Positions 1 to 6,075 of a stretch of DNA of 6,827 bases are shown in pieces. A program made the translations under genes and the position numbers. How positions within the stretch are numbered: position 1 is the first letter of the stretch; each line of letters begins with the position of its first letter. Below the pieces are notes generated by a model. It was not told the origin of the DNA. It saw nothing but the letters and a program-made list of their open reading frames with translations, and did no database searches. The stretch is from Deltaproteobacteria bacterium. GTDB lineage: Bacteria; Desulfobacterota; GWC2-55-46; JADFVP01. Location: NCBI GenBank assembly GCA_024275855.1, contig JAJRYL010000307.1:1-6827 (forward strand), written 5' to 3'.

Positions 1-416
1 TGAAGACACCTTTTAACGGCAGGCTATTTACTGAAAATGGCGGTTGCCTTGTAATCTTCACCACCAAAAGGGCGGCAAAAAAAAGAGTCGCCGCCGCGCG
101 CGCGGCAGGAGCGGACGTAGAAATCGTGGCGTCGACTAAAGACGGTCTGTCGCTCAAAAGGGTTCTTAACCGGCTCGGTTCCATGGGAGTGGCGAACCTG
201 TTGGTAGAGGGCGGCTCAAAGGTCGCCGCCTCGTTTTTAAAAGCCGGTCTGGTAGATAAAGTTGCTTTTTTTATCGCTCCGACCCTGATTGGCGCCGATG
301 GTCTGGCGGGTGTCGGCGGTTTAGGTGTTAAAAGGCTCGACTCTGCGCCAGAACTTACCGGTATTAAAGTAAAACGGCTCGGACGTGACCTGTTGATAGT
401 CGGGTTGGTAGTTTAA
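1..416 (+). CDS. ribD: RibD C-terminal reductase domain (5-amino-6-(5-phosphoribosylamino)uracil reductase), 5'-truncated
   Basis: The reading frame is open from the window edge (first full codon at 3) to TAA at 414-416, giving 137 residues of the C-terminal half of RibD. This domain uses NADPH to reduce the ribosylamino side chain of the deaminated pyrimidine, the third step of riboflavin synthesis. Visible family features are LFTENGG near the start, a VFTT strand, LLVEGGSKVAASFL (the EGG turn that lines the substrate and cofactor site) and LVDKVAFFIAPTLIG. The N-terminal zinc deaminase domain (HAE and PCxHxGRTPPC motifs) lies upstream and is not seen. A GTG at 126 could be mistaken for a start, but homology continues well upstream of it, so it is internal. 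ribE follows after 47 nt, consistent with one transcript. The family call is firm; whether the missing half is intact cannot be judged. Confidence 0.93.
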   Translation, partial: KTPFNGRLFTENGGCLVIFTTKRAAKKRVAAARAAGADVEIVASTKDGLSLKRVLNRLGSMGVANLLVEGGSKVAASFLKAGLVDKVAFFIAPTLIGADGLAGVGGLGVKRLDSAPELTGIKVKRLGRDLLIVGLVV

Positions 417-463
417 CCCGGCTCTTTGTTCGTTTTTGTAAGCTGCGGGAGTAGAACTTAGAT

Positions 464-1102
464 ATGTTTACCGGAATAGTAGAGGCTGCTGGTACTCTGA
501 AATCTATTGAAATTAAAGGCTCATCTGCTAAAATAAGAGTAGACACCTCTCTTGACCTCTCCAACGTCAATCTTGGCGACTCTATTGCGGTGGACGGAGC
601 CTGCGTAACGGTTGTGGAGTTGTTTGCAGCCTCTTTTGCGGCCGATCTTTCCGGTGAGACACTTAGTGTAACTACGCTCGGCCTGCTCAAGCCGGGCGGT
701 TGTGTAAATATAGAGAGCGCTCTTACGCTTGGTAAACCGCTTGGCGGACACTTTGTTACCGGCCATATCGATTGTGTCGGTTCTATTGTTTCGAGTGTCG
801 AGTCCGGTCGGTTTGTTGAAATAGAGTTTCGCGTGCCGCGAGAGCTGATGGGGCAGATAGTAAAGAAGGGTTCTATAACGGTAGACGGTATAAGCCTTAC
901 TGTGGCCTCTTTAACCTCTACCGGTTTTTCTATTTCGATTATCCCCTTTACTCTTAAAAAGACGACACTCGGTTCGAAGAAGGCAGGGGACAGGGTCAAT
1001 ATAGAGACGGATATACTTGCCAAGTACGTTGAAAAGCAGCTTGGCAAGGGCGGCAAGGGCGGAGTGAGCGAAAGTTTTCTTGCCGAGCACGGTTTTTTGT
1101 AA
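464..1102 (+). CDS. ribE: Riboflavin synthase, alpha subunit
   Basis: This 212-residue protein is the expected length for riboflavin synthase, which dismutates two molecules of 6,7-dimethyl-8-ribityllumazine into riboflavin and the pyrimidinedione reused by RibH. It begins with the hallmark MFTGIVE and shows two tandem lumazine-binding barrels. The first has GDSIAVDGACVTV (38-50), with the second starting around GGHFVTGHIDCVG (94-106) and containing KKGSITVDGISLTV (134-147). It ends with the NIETDILAKYVEK segment (about 169-181), which in the family leads into the trimerisation helix. The C-terminus is short and Gly/Lys-rich. The position often written IPHT in the second barrel reads IPFT; that site varies in the family. 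The ATG is preceded by GGGAG at 447-451, a rather long 12-nt spacing, but MFTGIVE leaves no doubt about the start. It sits between ribD and ribBA in a classic rib operon. Confidence 0.96.
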   Translation: MFTGIVEAAGTLKSIEIKGSSAKIRVDTSLDLSNVNLGDSIAVDGACVTVVELFAASFAADLSGETLSVTTLGLLKPGGCVNIESALTLGKPLGGHFVTGHIDCVGSIVSSVESGRFVEIEFRVPRELMGQIVKKGSITVDGISLTVASLTSTGFSISIIPFTLKKTTLGSKKAGDRVNIETDILAKYVEKQLGKGGKGGVSESFLAEHGFL

Positions 1103-1123
1103 GAGTAAAGATAACGTAACTTC

Positions 1124-1136
1124 AACAGGTTCTGTT
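1124..1136. repeat. AACAG-N3-CTGTT dyad downstream of ribE
   Basis: AACAG (1124-1128), GTT, CTGTT (1132-1136) forms a perfect 5-bp inverted repeat with a 3-nt centre, 21 nt after the ribE stop and followed by CTTC. The same arms, again with a 3-nt centre, recur 3 nt after the nusB stop at 3563-3575. The stem is too short to be a confident terminator. A protein-binding dyad, a processing hairpin or chance are all possible. The rest of the 109-nt gap before ribBA is AT-rich; I see no convincing promoter in it. Confidence 0.4.
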
Positions 1137-1211
1137 CTTCGTCTCTTGAATTACGAATTTTTGCATAATCTGTTCCGTGTTTAATCGATAATAAACCACG
1201 AAGGGTGCCAA

Positions 1212-2435
1212 ATGGCTATAAAGAGAATAGAGCGGGCGCTTGAAGAGATTCGCGCCGGTCGTATGGTCGTTCTTGTTGATGACGAAGATAGAGAGAACGA
1301 GGGCGACTTGTGTATGGCCGCTGAGTTTATTACGCCTGAGGCGGTAAACTTTATGGCAAAGTTCGGCAGGGGGCTTATCTGCCTTACGCTCAGCGAGGAC
1401 GGGGCCGACGCTTTAGACCTTCCGCCGATGGTAGATGTTAATACGGCGCAGTTTCGTACGGCTTTTACGGTTTCAATAGATTCGCGCGACGGCATTACCA
1501 CCGGAATATCGGCGGCTGACAGGGCCAAGACAATATTAGACTCCGTAGCTGACGGGGCCAAACCCGAAGACCTTGTGCGCCCCGGCCATATCTTCCCGCT
1601 TCGCGCGCGCAACGGCGGTGTACTGGTAAGAACCGGGCAGACAGAGGGTTCGGTAGACCTTTCGCGTCTCGCGGGACTTAAATCCGCCGGTGTTATCTGT
1701 GAAATAATGAACGACGACGGCTCTATGGCCCGCATGTCCGAACTTGAGGACTTTGCTGAAGAGCACGGCCTCATGATCGTTACTATAGCCGATATAATAG
1801 AGTACAGGCTAAAGAGAGACCGCCTTGTTCACAGGGCCGCCGAGGCTGAACTGCCGACAAAATACGGCGGGGATTTTCGCGCCATTGTCTACACTAACGA
1901 TGTCGATACGCATGAGCACCTTGCGCTTGTAAAGGGTGATATCGATCCTGAGAACGAGATTCTTGTTCGTGTCCACTCGGAGTGCCTTACTGGGGATGTG
2001 CTTGGCTCCAACCGGTGCGACTGCGGCGAGCAGTTAAGGGGCGCTATGAAGATGATAGAGAACGAAGGCGCGGGCGTAATAGTCTATATGCATCAGGAGG
2101 GGCGCGGCATCGGTCTCGTTAACAAGTTGAAGGCTTACGAGCTTCAAGACAGTGGTCTCGATACCGTAGAGGCCAACGAGAAGCTCGGTTTCAAGGCGGA
2201 TTTGAGAGAGTACGGTTTAGGCGCTCAAATTCTTCTCGACTTAGGGGTGAAGAATATGCGCATAATGACCAACAACCCCAAGAAGATCGTAGGGCTTGAG
2301 GGTTACGGCCTCAATGTCGTCTCGCGCGTTCCTATTGAGCCTATACCGCATGCAAAGAATATAGAGTATCTCAGGGTTAAAAAAGAGAAGATGGGGCATA
2401 TTCTTGAAAATCTCGATGATATAGAAAAGGTTTGA
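1212..2435 (+). CDS. ribBA: Bifunctional 3,4-dihydroxy-2-butanone 4-phosphate synthase / GTP cyclohydrolase II (RibBA)
   Basis: This 407-residue fusion supplies both entry branches of riboflavin synthesis. Residues 1 to about 203 form DHBP synthase, making the 4-carbon unit from ribulose 5-phosphate. They show VDDEDRENEGD (22-32, including the acidic metal-site Glu28), GITTGISAADR (94-104), RPGHIFPLRA (123-132) and CEIMNDDGSMAR (163-174). Residues from about 205 onward form GTP cyclohydrolase II, with RVHSEC (253-258), zinc-ligand Cys258, Cys269 and Cys271 in SNRCDCGEQL, EGRGIGL (296-302), YGLGAQIL (334-341) and TNNPKK (353-358). The oddity is residue 143: the usual GHTEA motif, whose His is a metal ligand (His153 in E. 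coli RibB), reads GQTEG. The CAG codon is unambiguous. The start ATG has AAGGG at 1201-1205, 6 nt upstream. The cyclohydrolase half looks fully active; activity of the synthase half depends on whether Gln143 is tolerated. Confidence 0.96.
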   Translation: MAIKRIERALEEIRAGRMVVLVDDEDRENEGDLCMAAEFITPEAVNFMAKFGRGLICLTLSEDGADALDLPPMVDVNTAQFRTAFTVSIDSRDGITTGISAADRAKTILDSVADGAKPEDLVRPGHIFPLRARNGGVLVRTGQTEGSVDLSRLAGLKSAGVICEIMNDDGSMARMSELEDFAEEHGLMIVTIADIIEYRLKRDRLVHRAAEAELPTKYGGDFRAIVYTNDVDTHEHLALVKGDIDPENEILVRVHSECLTGDVLGSNRCDCGEQLRGAMKMIENEGAGVIVYMHQEGRGIGLVNKLKAYELQDSGLDTVEANEKLGFKADLREYGLGAQILLDLGVKNMRIMTNNPKKIVGLEGYGLNVVSRVPIEPIPHAKNIEYLRVKKEKMGHILENLDDIEKV

Positions 2436-2603
2436 CCTTTGCGCGGTTTCACGGCGTGTGGTCGGTTTTGCCGGAGGGGTGATCTTACGGCGGTGGGCGG
2501 CCAGGTAGAGGCGCAAGTAAGGTTATACTGGCGGTGGCGGTTTTACGCGGCGGCTTGACAGGTGGACAACCTTGATCCTCAGGCCGTCTATATACTCAGC
2601 ATT

Positions 2604-2631
2604 ACAGTTGTTTTTACTGTTTGACAAACAG
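2604..2631 (+). promoter_or_regulatory. Two overlapping inverted repeats beside the ribH ribosome binding site
   Basis: ACAGT (2604-2608) can pair with ACTGT (2616-2620) across a 7-nt U-rich loop. CTGTTT (2617-2622) can instead pair with AAACAG (2626-2631) around GAC, a perfect 6-3-6 palindrome. The two structures share bases 2617-2620, so as RNA they exclude each other. The second ends 6 nt before AGGAGG of ribH. It could be an operator for a dimeric repressor, a translational control hairpin, or chance; nothing in the sequence decides this. Confidence 0.35.
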
Positions 2632-2637
2632 AACAAA

Positions 2638-2643
2638 AGGAGG
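2638..2643 (+). promoter_or_regulatory. Ribosome binding site of ribH (AGGAGG)
   Basis: A perfect AGGAGG lies 4 nt before ATG 2648. It fixes that ATG as the start over the in-frame TTG at 2621, which lies inside a palindrome, has no binding site and would add nine residues not expected in lumazine synthase. Confidence 0.85.
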
Positions 2644-2647
2644 CTAT

Positions 2648-3115
2648 ATGCCTAAAATTATTGAGGGTAATCTTTCGGCCAAGGGGCTTAAGTTCGCTGT
2701 TGTGGTCTCGCGCTTCAACGATTTTATTTCGGACCGGCTGCTTGGCGGCGCAATAGATACCCTTAAAAGAAGCGGCGCAGCAGATTCCGATATATCCGTA
2801 TACAAGGTGCCCGGCGCGTTTGAGATGCCGACCATCACAAAGGTTATAGCCGATAAGGGCGGGGTTGACGCCATAATCTGTCTCGGTTGCGTAATTCGCG
2901 GCAGTACACCGCATTTCGACTACGTAGCCGCCGAGGTCTCCAAGGGCATTGCCAGGGTCTCTTTAGATAGCGGTCTGCCTGTCAGTTTCGGGGTTATAAC
3001 CACGGATAATATCGAGCAGGCGATAGAGCGGGCCGGGACCAAGAGCGGTAACAAGGGAAGCGACGCGGCGCTTTCGGCGATTGAAATGGCCAATATAATC
3101 GGTTTGCTTAAGTAA
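2648..3115 (+). CDS. ribH: 6,7-dimethyl-8-ribityllumazine synthase
   Basis: This 155-residue protein is the standard length for lumazine synthase, which condenses the RibD/phosphatase product with DHBP from RibBA to give the substrate of RibE. Key signatures are VVSRFN (19-24, aromatic Phe23 stacking on the pyrimidine), KVPGAFEMP (53-61), [14 protein letters not shown] (80-93, with the proposed acid-base His89) and [10 protein letters not shown] (118-127, phosphate-binding stretch), followed by the [11 protein letters not shown] helix. All active-site positions I can check are present. Family members form pentamers that often assemble into 60-subunit capsids, but the assembly state cannot be told from this sequence. 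ATG 2648 is chosen because of its perfect ribosome binding site. The long gap upstream with hairpins hints that ribH expression may be tuned apart from ribBA. nusB follows after 27 nt. Confidence 0.96.
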   Translation: MPKIIEGNLSAKGLKFAVVVSRFNDFISDRLLGGAIDTLKRSGAADSDISVYKVPGAFEMPTITKVIADKGGVDAIICLGCVIRGSTPHFDYVAAEVSKGIARVSLDSGLPVSFGVITTDNIEQAIERAGTKSGNKGSDAALSAIEMANIIGLLK

Positions 3116-3142
3116 GAGTTAAAAAAGGAAGTGCTGACAACT

Positions 3143-3559
3143 ATGAGTTCAAGACGCAAGTCAAGAGAGATAGCCCTACAGATGCTCTACAGTGCCGATA
3201 TTGCCGAGCACGGTTCAACAGAAGATCAACTCCTCGACCATAAAGAGGAGTTGTCTAAAGAGGTGCATGAGTTTGCTTTAACTATAGCGCGCGGCGCGAT
3301 AGAGAAGAGCGCCGAGGTAGACGCTATGGTAGAGTCGTATTCCGATAATTGGAAGGTATCGAGAATGCCGCTTGTCGATAGAAATATTTTAAGGCTCGCC
3401 GTTTACGAACTCTTATACTGTGCAGAAACCCCGTATAAAGTTGTGATGGATGAGGCTATAGAGCTTGCGAAGAGGTTCGGCTCCGATAAATCGGCCTCTT
3501 TTATAAACGGCGTGCTCGACAAGGTGCATAAAGAGGCGGTAGCGGAGAACCCGGCTTAA
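3143..3559 (+). CDS. nusB: Transcription antitermination protein NusB
   Basis: This 138-residue all-helical protein binds boxA RNA together with S10 (NusE) in antitermination complexes on rRNA operons. The N-terminus SSRRKSREIALQMLYSADI (2-20) carries the arginine-rich RNA-binding helix typical of NusB. The C-terminal half has MPLVDRNILRLAVYELLY (75-92), TPYKVVMDEAIELAKRFGSDKSASFINGVLD (96-126), the most conserved part of the family. The start is set at ATG 3143 because RRKSREIAL aligns there; AGGAAG at 3126-3131 is 11 nt away. An in-frame GTG at 3131 would overlap that site and is less likely. nusB behind ribH is a widespread arrangement, and the 27-nt gap indicates co-transcription. The gene probably ends the rib operon. 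Confidence 0.94.
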   Translation: MSSRRKSREIALQMLYSADIAEHGSTEDQLLDHKEELSKEVHEFALTIARGAIEKSAEVDAMVESYSDNWKVSRMPLVDRNILRLAVYELLYCAETPYKVVMDEAIELAKRFGSDKSASFINGVLDKVHKEAVAENPA

Positions 3560-3562
3560 CTT

Positions 3563-3606
3563 AACAGATCCTGTTTTCTTAACCTGTGACCGGTCCGGTT
3601 TTTTTA
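3563..3606 (+). terminator. Weak terminator-like region after nusB
   Basis: Just after the nusB stop, AACAG (3563-3567) and CTGTT (3571-3575) form a 5-bp triloop hairpin leading into TTCTT. Further on, the self-complementary GACCGGTC (about 3588-3595) and CCGG are followed by a run of seven T at 3599-3605. Neither is a strong GC stem next to a long U-tract, so this is a candidate only. Its place at the end of the rib operon, with the next gene about 110 nt away, makes a stop here plausible. Confidence 0.35.
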
Positions 3607-3654
3607 TGTCGTTTCCGGAGGCGCGGGCAGGAGTTTAATTGCAGAGCTAACAAG

Positions 3655-3660
3655 AAGGAG
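3655..3660 (+). promoter_or_regulatory. Ribosome binding site supporting a TTG start
   Basis: AAGGAG at 3655-3660 sits 7 nt before TTG 3668. No in-frame ATG or GTG occurs near it; the next in-frame ATG is about 20 codons inside, after the conserved NFLDLKKQY segment. The site therefore decides for TTG. Confidence 0.8.
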
Positions 3661-3667
3661 TAGTTGT

Positions 3668-4789
3668 TTGAATGTAAATTTTTTGGATTTAAAGAAGCAG
3701 TACGGTAAGATTAAGTCAGAATTGATGCGTGAGTTAAAGACCGTTTGCGATTCTCAGCATTACGTGCTCGGCCCTAATGTCAAGGCGCTTGAGGAAGAGA
3801 TAGCGGCCTATTGCGGCGCAAAATACGCAGTAGGGGTCGCCTCCGGTACAGACGCTATATTGCTTGCGCTTGTCGCGGCCGGTGTAGGTCCCGGCGATAA
3901 GGTTGTTACCACTCCGTACACATTTTTCGCTACGGCGGGTTCGATATCGCTGCTTGGCGCTGTACCTGTTTTTGTGGATATTGAACCCGATACGTTCAAT
4001 ATAGACCCGAACGAATTTGAACGGCTCTTAAAGAGAAGTTCTAAGGGGATTAAAGCGGTAATACCGGTACATCTTTACGGGCAGTGCGCTGAGATGGACA
4101 CGATTCGCTCTTTAGCGCACAGGTATTCGCTCTCGGTAATAGAAGACGCGGCGCAGTCGATAGGCGCGCGGTACAAGTCGCGCGGCGCCGGTTCTTTAGG
4201 CGACTTCGGCTGCTTCTCTTTTTACCCGACCAAGAACCTCGGTTGCTTTGGCGACGGCGGTATGATTACCACCAACAACAGGCGCAGGGCCGATAAACTG
4301 AGAATGCTACGCGGCCACGGCAGCCGCCGAAGGTATTACTACGATATAGTAGGCACCAATTCGCGCCTCGACGAAATACAGGCCGCTGTGCTGCGTGTTA
4401 AGCTCAAGTACCTTGACGGCTGGGCGGAAGGCAGAAGAAAGAATGCCGCTAAGTATACGGAGCTTTTTGGCAAGGCGGGTATAGGCTCTTCTGTTACCGT
4501 GCCGGAAATTCGCAAGGAGAACCTCTCTGTCTATAACCAGTTCGTGGTGCTTGCCAAAAAAAGAGACGCGCTTCGGAAGTACCTTTCGGCAAACGGCGTC
4601 GGCTCCGAGATATACTACCCGATGTCGCTTCATCAGCAGAAGTGCTTTAAAGATCTCGGTTACAAGAAGGGCGATTTTCCGGTCTCAGAGGACGCGGCAA
4701 AAAAGAGCCTGGCATTGCCTATATATCCGGAGCTTAAGGAAGCCGAGTTGCGTTACGTGGTCTCTACCATAGCGGCCTTTTATTCGTAA
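3668..4789 (+). CDS. DegT/DnrJ/EryC1-family PLP-dependent sugar aminotransferase
   Basis: This 373-residue soluble protein belongs to the fold-type I aminotransferases that put an amino group on keto-sugars bound to a nucleotide. Signatures in order are NFLDLKKQY (4-12), YVLGPNVKALEEE (32-44), ASGTDA (58-63, cofactor phosphate), TTPYTFFATAGSISLLGAVPVFVDI (81-105), PVHLYGQCAEMD (133-144), EDAAQS (159-164, with Asp160 facing the pyridine nitrogen), SFYPTKNLGCFGDGG (184-198, Schiff-base Lys189) and GTNSRLDEIQAA (229-240). From memory it resembles the WbpE and FdtB type, which make 3-amino sugars for O-antigen and related glycans, but family members differ in sugar and position, so no symbol is given. 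The start is TTG with a good binding site. A UDP-glucuronate decarboxylase follows after 125 nt, which points to surface-polysaccharide precursor supply. The family is certain; the exact substrate is unknown. Confidence 0.93.
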   Translation: MNVNFLDLKKQYGKIKSELMRELKTVCDSQHYVLGPNVKALEEEIAAYCGAKYAVGVASGTDAILLALVAAGVGPGDKVVTTPYTFFATAGSISLLGAVPVFVDIEPDTFNIDPNEFERLLKRSSKGIKAVIPVHLYGQCAEMDTIRSLAHRYSLSVIEDAAQSIGARYKSRGAGSLGDFGCFSFYPTKNLGCFGDGGMITTNNRRRADKLRMLRGHGSRRRYYYDIVGTNSRLDEIQAAVLRVKLKYLDGWAEGRRKNAAKYTELFGKAGIGSSVTVPEIRKENLSVYNQFVVLAKKRDALRKYLSANGVGSEIYYPMSLHQQKCFKDLGYKKGDFPVSEDAAKKSLALPIYPELKEAELRYVVSTIAAFYS

Positions 4790-4807
4790 TAGACGAATTT
4801 CAATAAC

Positions 4808-4852
4808 ATGGGGCCGCTCTGTCGGTATCGGTTTTTCCCATCGAGTTTTTTT
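4808..4852 (+). terminator. Possible terminator between aminotransferase and decarboxylase genes
   Basis: ATGGG (4808-4812) can pair with CCCAT (4837-4841), enclosing a 24-nt region that has its own short CCG/CGG pairings, and a run of seven T follows at 4846-4852 after CGAG. The spacing between stem and T-run is poor. If real, it would separate the two sugar genes into different transcripts. A TTGACG at 4856-4861 follows, but I see no matching -10 element. Confidence 0.3.
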
Positions 4853-4914
4853 ACTTTGACGGTCTATTATTTTATCGGAAGATGTAGGTAAGTCCGGGAA
4901 AGGGGTTGTAGGGT

Positions 4915-5865
4915 ATGAGGGTACTTGTTACTGGCGGCGCCGGTTTTATAGGGTCGCATCTCTCTGAAAGGCTTCTAAGCGACGGGCATGAGGTTATCTG
5001 TCTCGATAACTTCTTTACAGGGCGCAAAGAGAATATAGTCCACCTGCTTTCCAACCCTATGTTCGAGCTGTTGCGCCACGACGTTACACAGCCGTTGCTC
5101 GCGGAGGTTGACCTTATTTATAACCTCGCCTGTCCGGCCTCTCCTGTGCATTACCAGCATAATCCTGTAAAGACCATAAAGACAAGCGTCGCAGGCGCGC
5201 TGAATATGCTCGGGCTTGCCAAGAGGGTAGGGGCGCGCATACTTCAGGCCTCAACCTCAGAGGTATACGGCAACCCGTTAGTCCACCCTCAGACAGAGGA
5301 GTACTGGGGCAACGCCAACCCTATAGGGCCGCGTTCGTGTTACGACGAGGGCAAAAGATGCGCCGAGTCGCTGATGTTCGCTTACCATAACCAGAACAGT
5401 GTTGATATAAAGGTTGTAAGAATATTTAATACATACGGCCCGCGTATGCTCGAACATGACGGCAGGGTCGTGAGCAACTTTATTGTACAGGCGCTTAAGG
5501 GAGAAGATATTACCGTATACGGAGACGGCAGTCAGACACGCTCTTTCTGTTACGTTGACGACCTTGTAGACGGTCTTGTCGCGATGATGGAGTCCGTTGA
5601 CTTTACCGGGCCGGTAAATCTCGGCAACCCCAACGAGTTTACCGTAATGGAACTTGCCGAGGCCGTAATAAGGCTAACGGGCAGCTCTTCAAAAGTGATC
5701 TATAAAGACCTTCCGCAAGACGACCCTTTGCAGCGTCAGCCCGATATCTCTCTGGCATACGAAAAGTTGAAGTGGACGCCGACAATAGAGCTTGACGAAG
5801 GACTTTGCAAAACCATTAAATATTTCAGCGCAAGACCGGGGCTCGGTTCTATGGCCGGGGTATAG
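4915..5865 (+). CDS. UDP-glucuronate decarboxylase (UDP-xylose synthase type)
   Basis: This 316-residue extended short-chain dehydrogenase converts UDP-glucuronate to UDP-xylose through a 4-keto intermediate with bound NAD. Features are the N-terminal Rossmann [11 protein letters not shown] (6-16), [11 protein letters not shown] (31-41), [16 protein letters not shown] (69-84, strongly diagnostic of this subfamily), STSEVYGNP (113-121), the catalytic YDEGK (Tyr143, Lys147), [10 protein letters not shown] (169-178), [16 protein letters not shown] (201-216) and [10 protein letters not shown] (259-268). Length matches the soluble bacterial enzymes, with no membrane anchor. AAAGGGG at 4899-4905 lies 9 nt before the ATG. 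Its product would be a pentose donor for exopolysaccharide or LPS. The aminotransferase upstream could belong to the same glycan, but UDP-xylose itself offers no keto group, so a direct substrate relay is not implied. The specific function is well supported by the CPASP motif. Confidence 0.95.
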   Translation: MRVLVTGGAGFIGSHLSERLLSDGHEVICLDNFFTGRKENIVHLLSNPMFELLRHDVTQPLLAEVDLIYNLACPASPVHYQHNPVKTIKTSVAGALNMLGLAKRVGARILQASTSEVYGNPLVHPQTEEYWGNANPIGPRSCYDEGKRCAESLMFAYHNQNSVDIKVVRIFNTYGPRMLEHDGRVVSNFIVQALKGEDITVYGDGSQTRSFCYVDDLVDGLVAMMESVDFTGPVNLGNPNEFTVMELAEAVIRLTGSSSKVIYKDLPQDDPLQRQPDISLAYEKLKWTPTIELDEGLCKTIKYFSARPGLGSMAGV

Positions 5866-5955
5866 CGGCAACTGGCACAAGTACCGGCTAAGACCGGGCA
5901 GGGTGCTGTCTTCTGTTATATTCAAACCGTAACTCAATCCATTTAACAAATCTTG

Positions 5956-5964
5956 TGCTATACT
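5956..5964 (+). promoter_or_regulatory. Extended -10 promoter candidate for the hemerythrin-DsrE unit
   Basis: TGC followed by TATACT (hexamer 5959-5964) matches an extended -10 element with one mismatch in the hexamer. The region 17-18 nt upstream has no good -35, which extended -10 promoters can tolerate. Transcription would start near 5971 and leave a leader of about 105 nt. This is the best promoter candidate in the window, and it sits in the 210-nt gap before an apparent new transcription unit. Confidence 0.5.
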
Positions 5965-5985
5965 TATTTCATAAAAAAGTACGGT

Positions 5986-5998
5986 TGAAACTGTTTCA
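5986..5998. promoter_or_regulatory. Perfect 6-1-6 dyad downstream of the promoter candidate
   Basis: TGAAAC (5986-5991), T, GTTTCA (5993-5998) is a perfect inverted repeat centred about 20 nt after the predicted transcription start. That is where a repressor operator would block initiation or early elongation. It does not match FNR or NsrR sites as I know them, so no regulator is named. The one-base centre argues against an RNA hairpin of this exact stem length. Confidence 0.35.
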
Positions 5999-6016
5999 GT
6001 CTTTAAGTTTGGTTGC

Positions 6017-6040
6017 GCCATTGGTCTTTTTTGCCACTGG
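6017..6040. repeat. Direct repeat GCCATTGG / GCCACTGG in the hemerythrin leader
   Basis: GCCATTGG (6017-6024) and GCCACTGG (6033-6040) differ by one base, start 16 nt apart and each contain the symmetric core CCANTGG; a T-run lies between them. A further small inverted repeat, CGTTG-AA-CAACG, lies at 6045-6056. These could be paired protein-binding sites or leader structure, or chance. Confidence 0.3.
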
Positions 6041-6075
6041 TAGTCGTTGAACAACGTAGATAAAGGGGGTTTGTT

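Larger units (their letters stand above)
2436..2647 (+). other. 212-nt non-coding gap between ribBA and ribH
   Basis: This is the longest gap in the rib operon. I find no credible small gene: short frames from GTG or TTG close within a few tens of codons and have no ribosome binding site. The first two thirds are unusually G-rich, with similar runs around 2493-2502 and 2531-2540. A TTGACA at 2555-2560 and a TATACT at 2591-2596 are present, but 30 nt apart, too far for one sigma-70 promoter. No FMN riboswitch core was recognised. The last part holds the overlapping hairpins listed separately. Confidence 0.6.

Noticed and set aside
126..416. Independent 96-codon gene starting at GTG 126
   Set aside because: RibD homology continues upstream to the window edge in the same frame, and no ribosome binding site precedes the GTG, so it is an internal codon of ribD.
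364..1125. Long open frame on the minus strand opposite ribE (253 codons)
   Set aside because: It lies fully antisense to an unmistakable riboflavin synthase, has low-complexity Ser/Pro/Thr-rich composition and shows no known domain; it reflects codon bias of the + strand gene.
1146..1169. Possible promoter before ribBA: TTGAAT at 1146-1151 with CATAAT at 1164-1169
   Set aside because: The spacing is only 12 nt and no other pair of elements fits; ribBA is more simply read from the operon transcript.
2555..2596. TTGACA and TATACT in the ribBA-ribH gap as a promoter for ribH
   Set aside because: The two elements are 30 nt apart, far beyond the 16-18 nt of a sigma-70 promoter, and neither has a properly spaced partner.
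2436..2647. FMN riboswitch in the gap before ribH
   Set aside because: None of the conserved FMN-aptamer segments could be found, and the region is a G-rich stretch followed by small hairpins only.
5884..5898. CCGG-N6-CCGG as a terminator after the decarboxylase gene
   Set aside because: The stem is only 4 bp and no T-run follows; it may pair but lacks the features of an intrinsic terminator.
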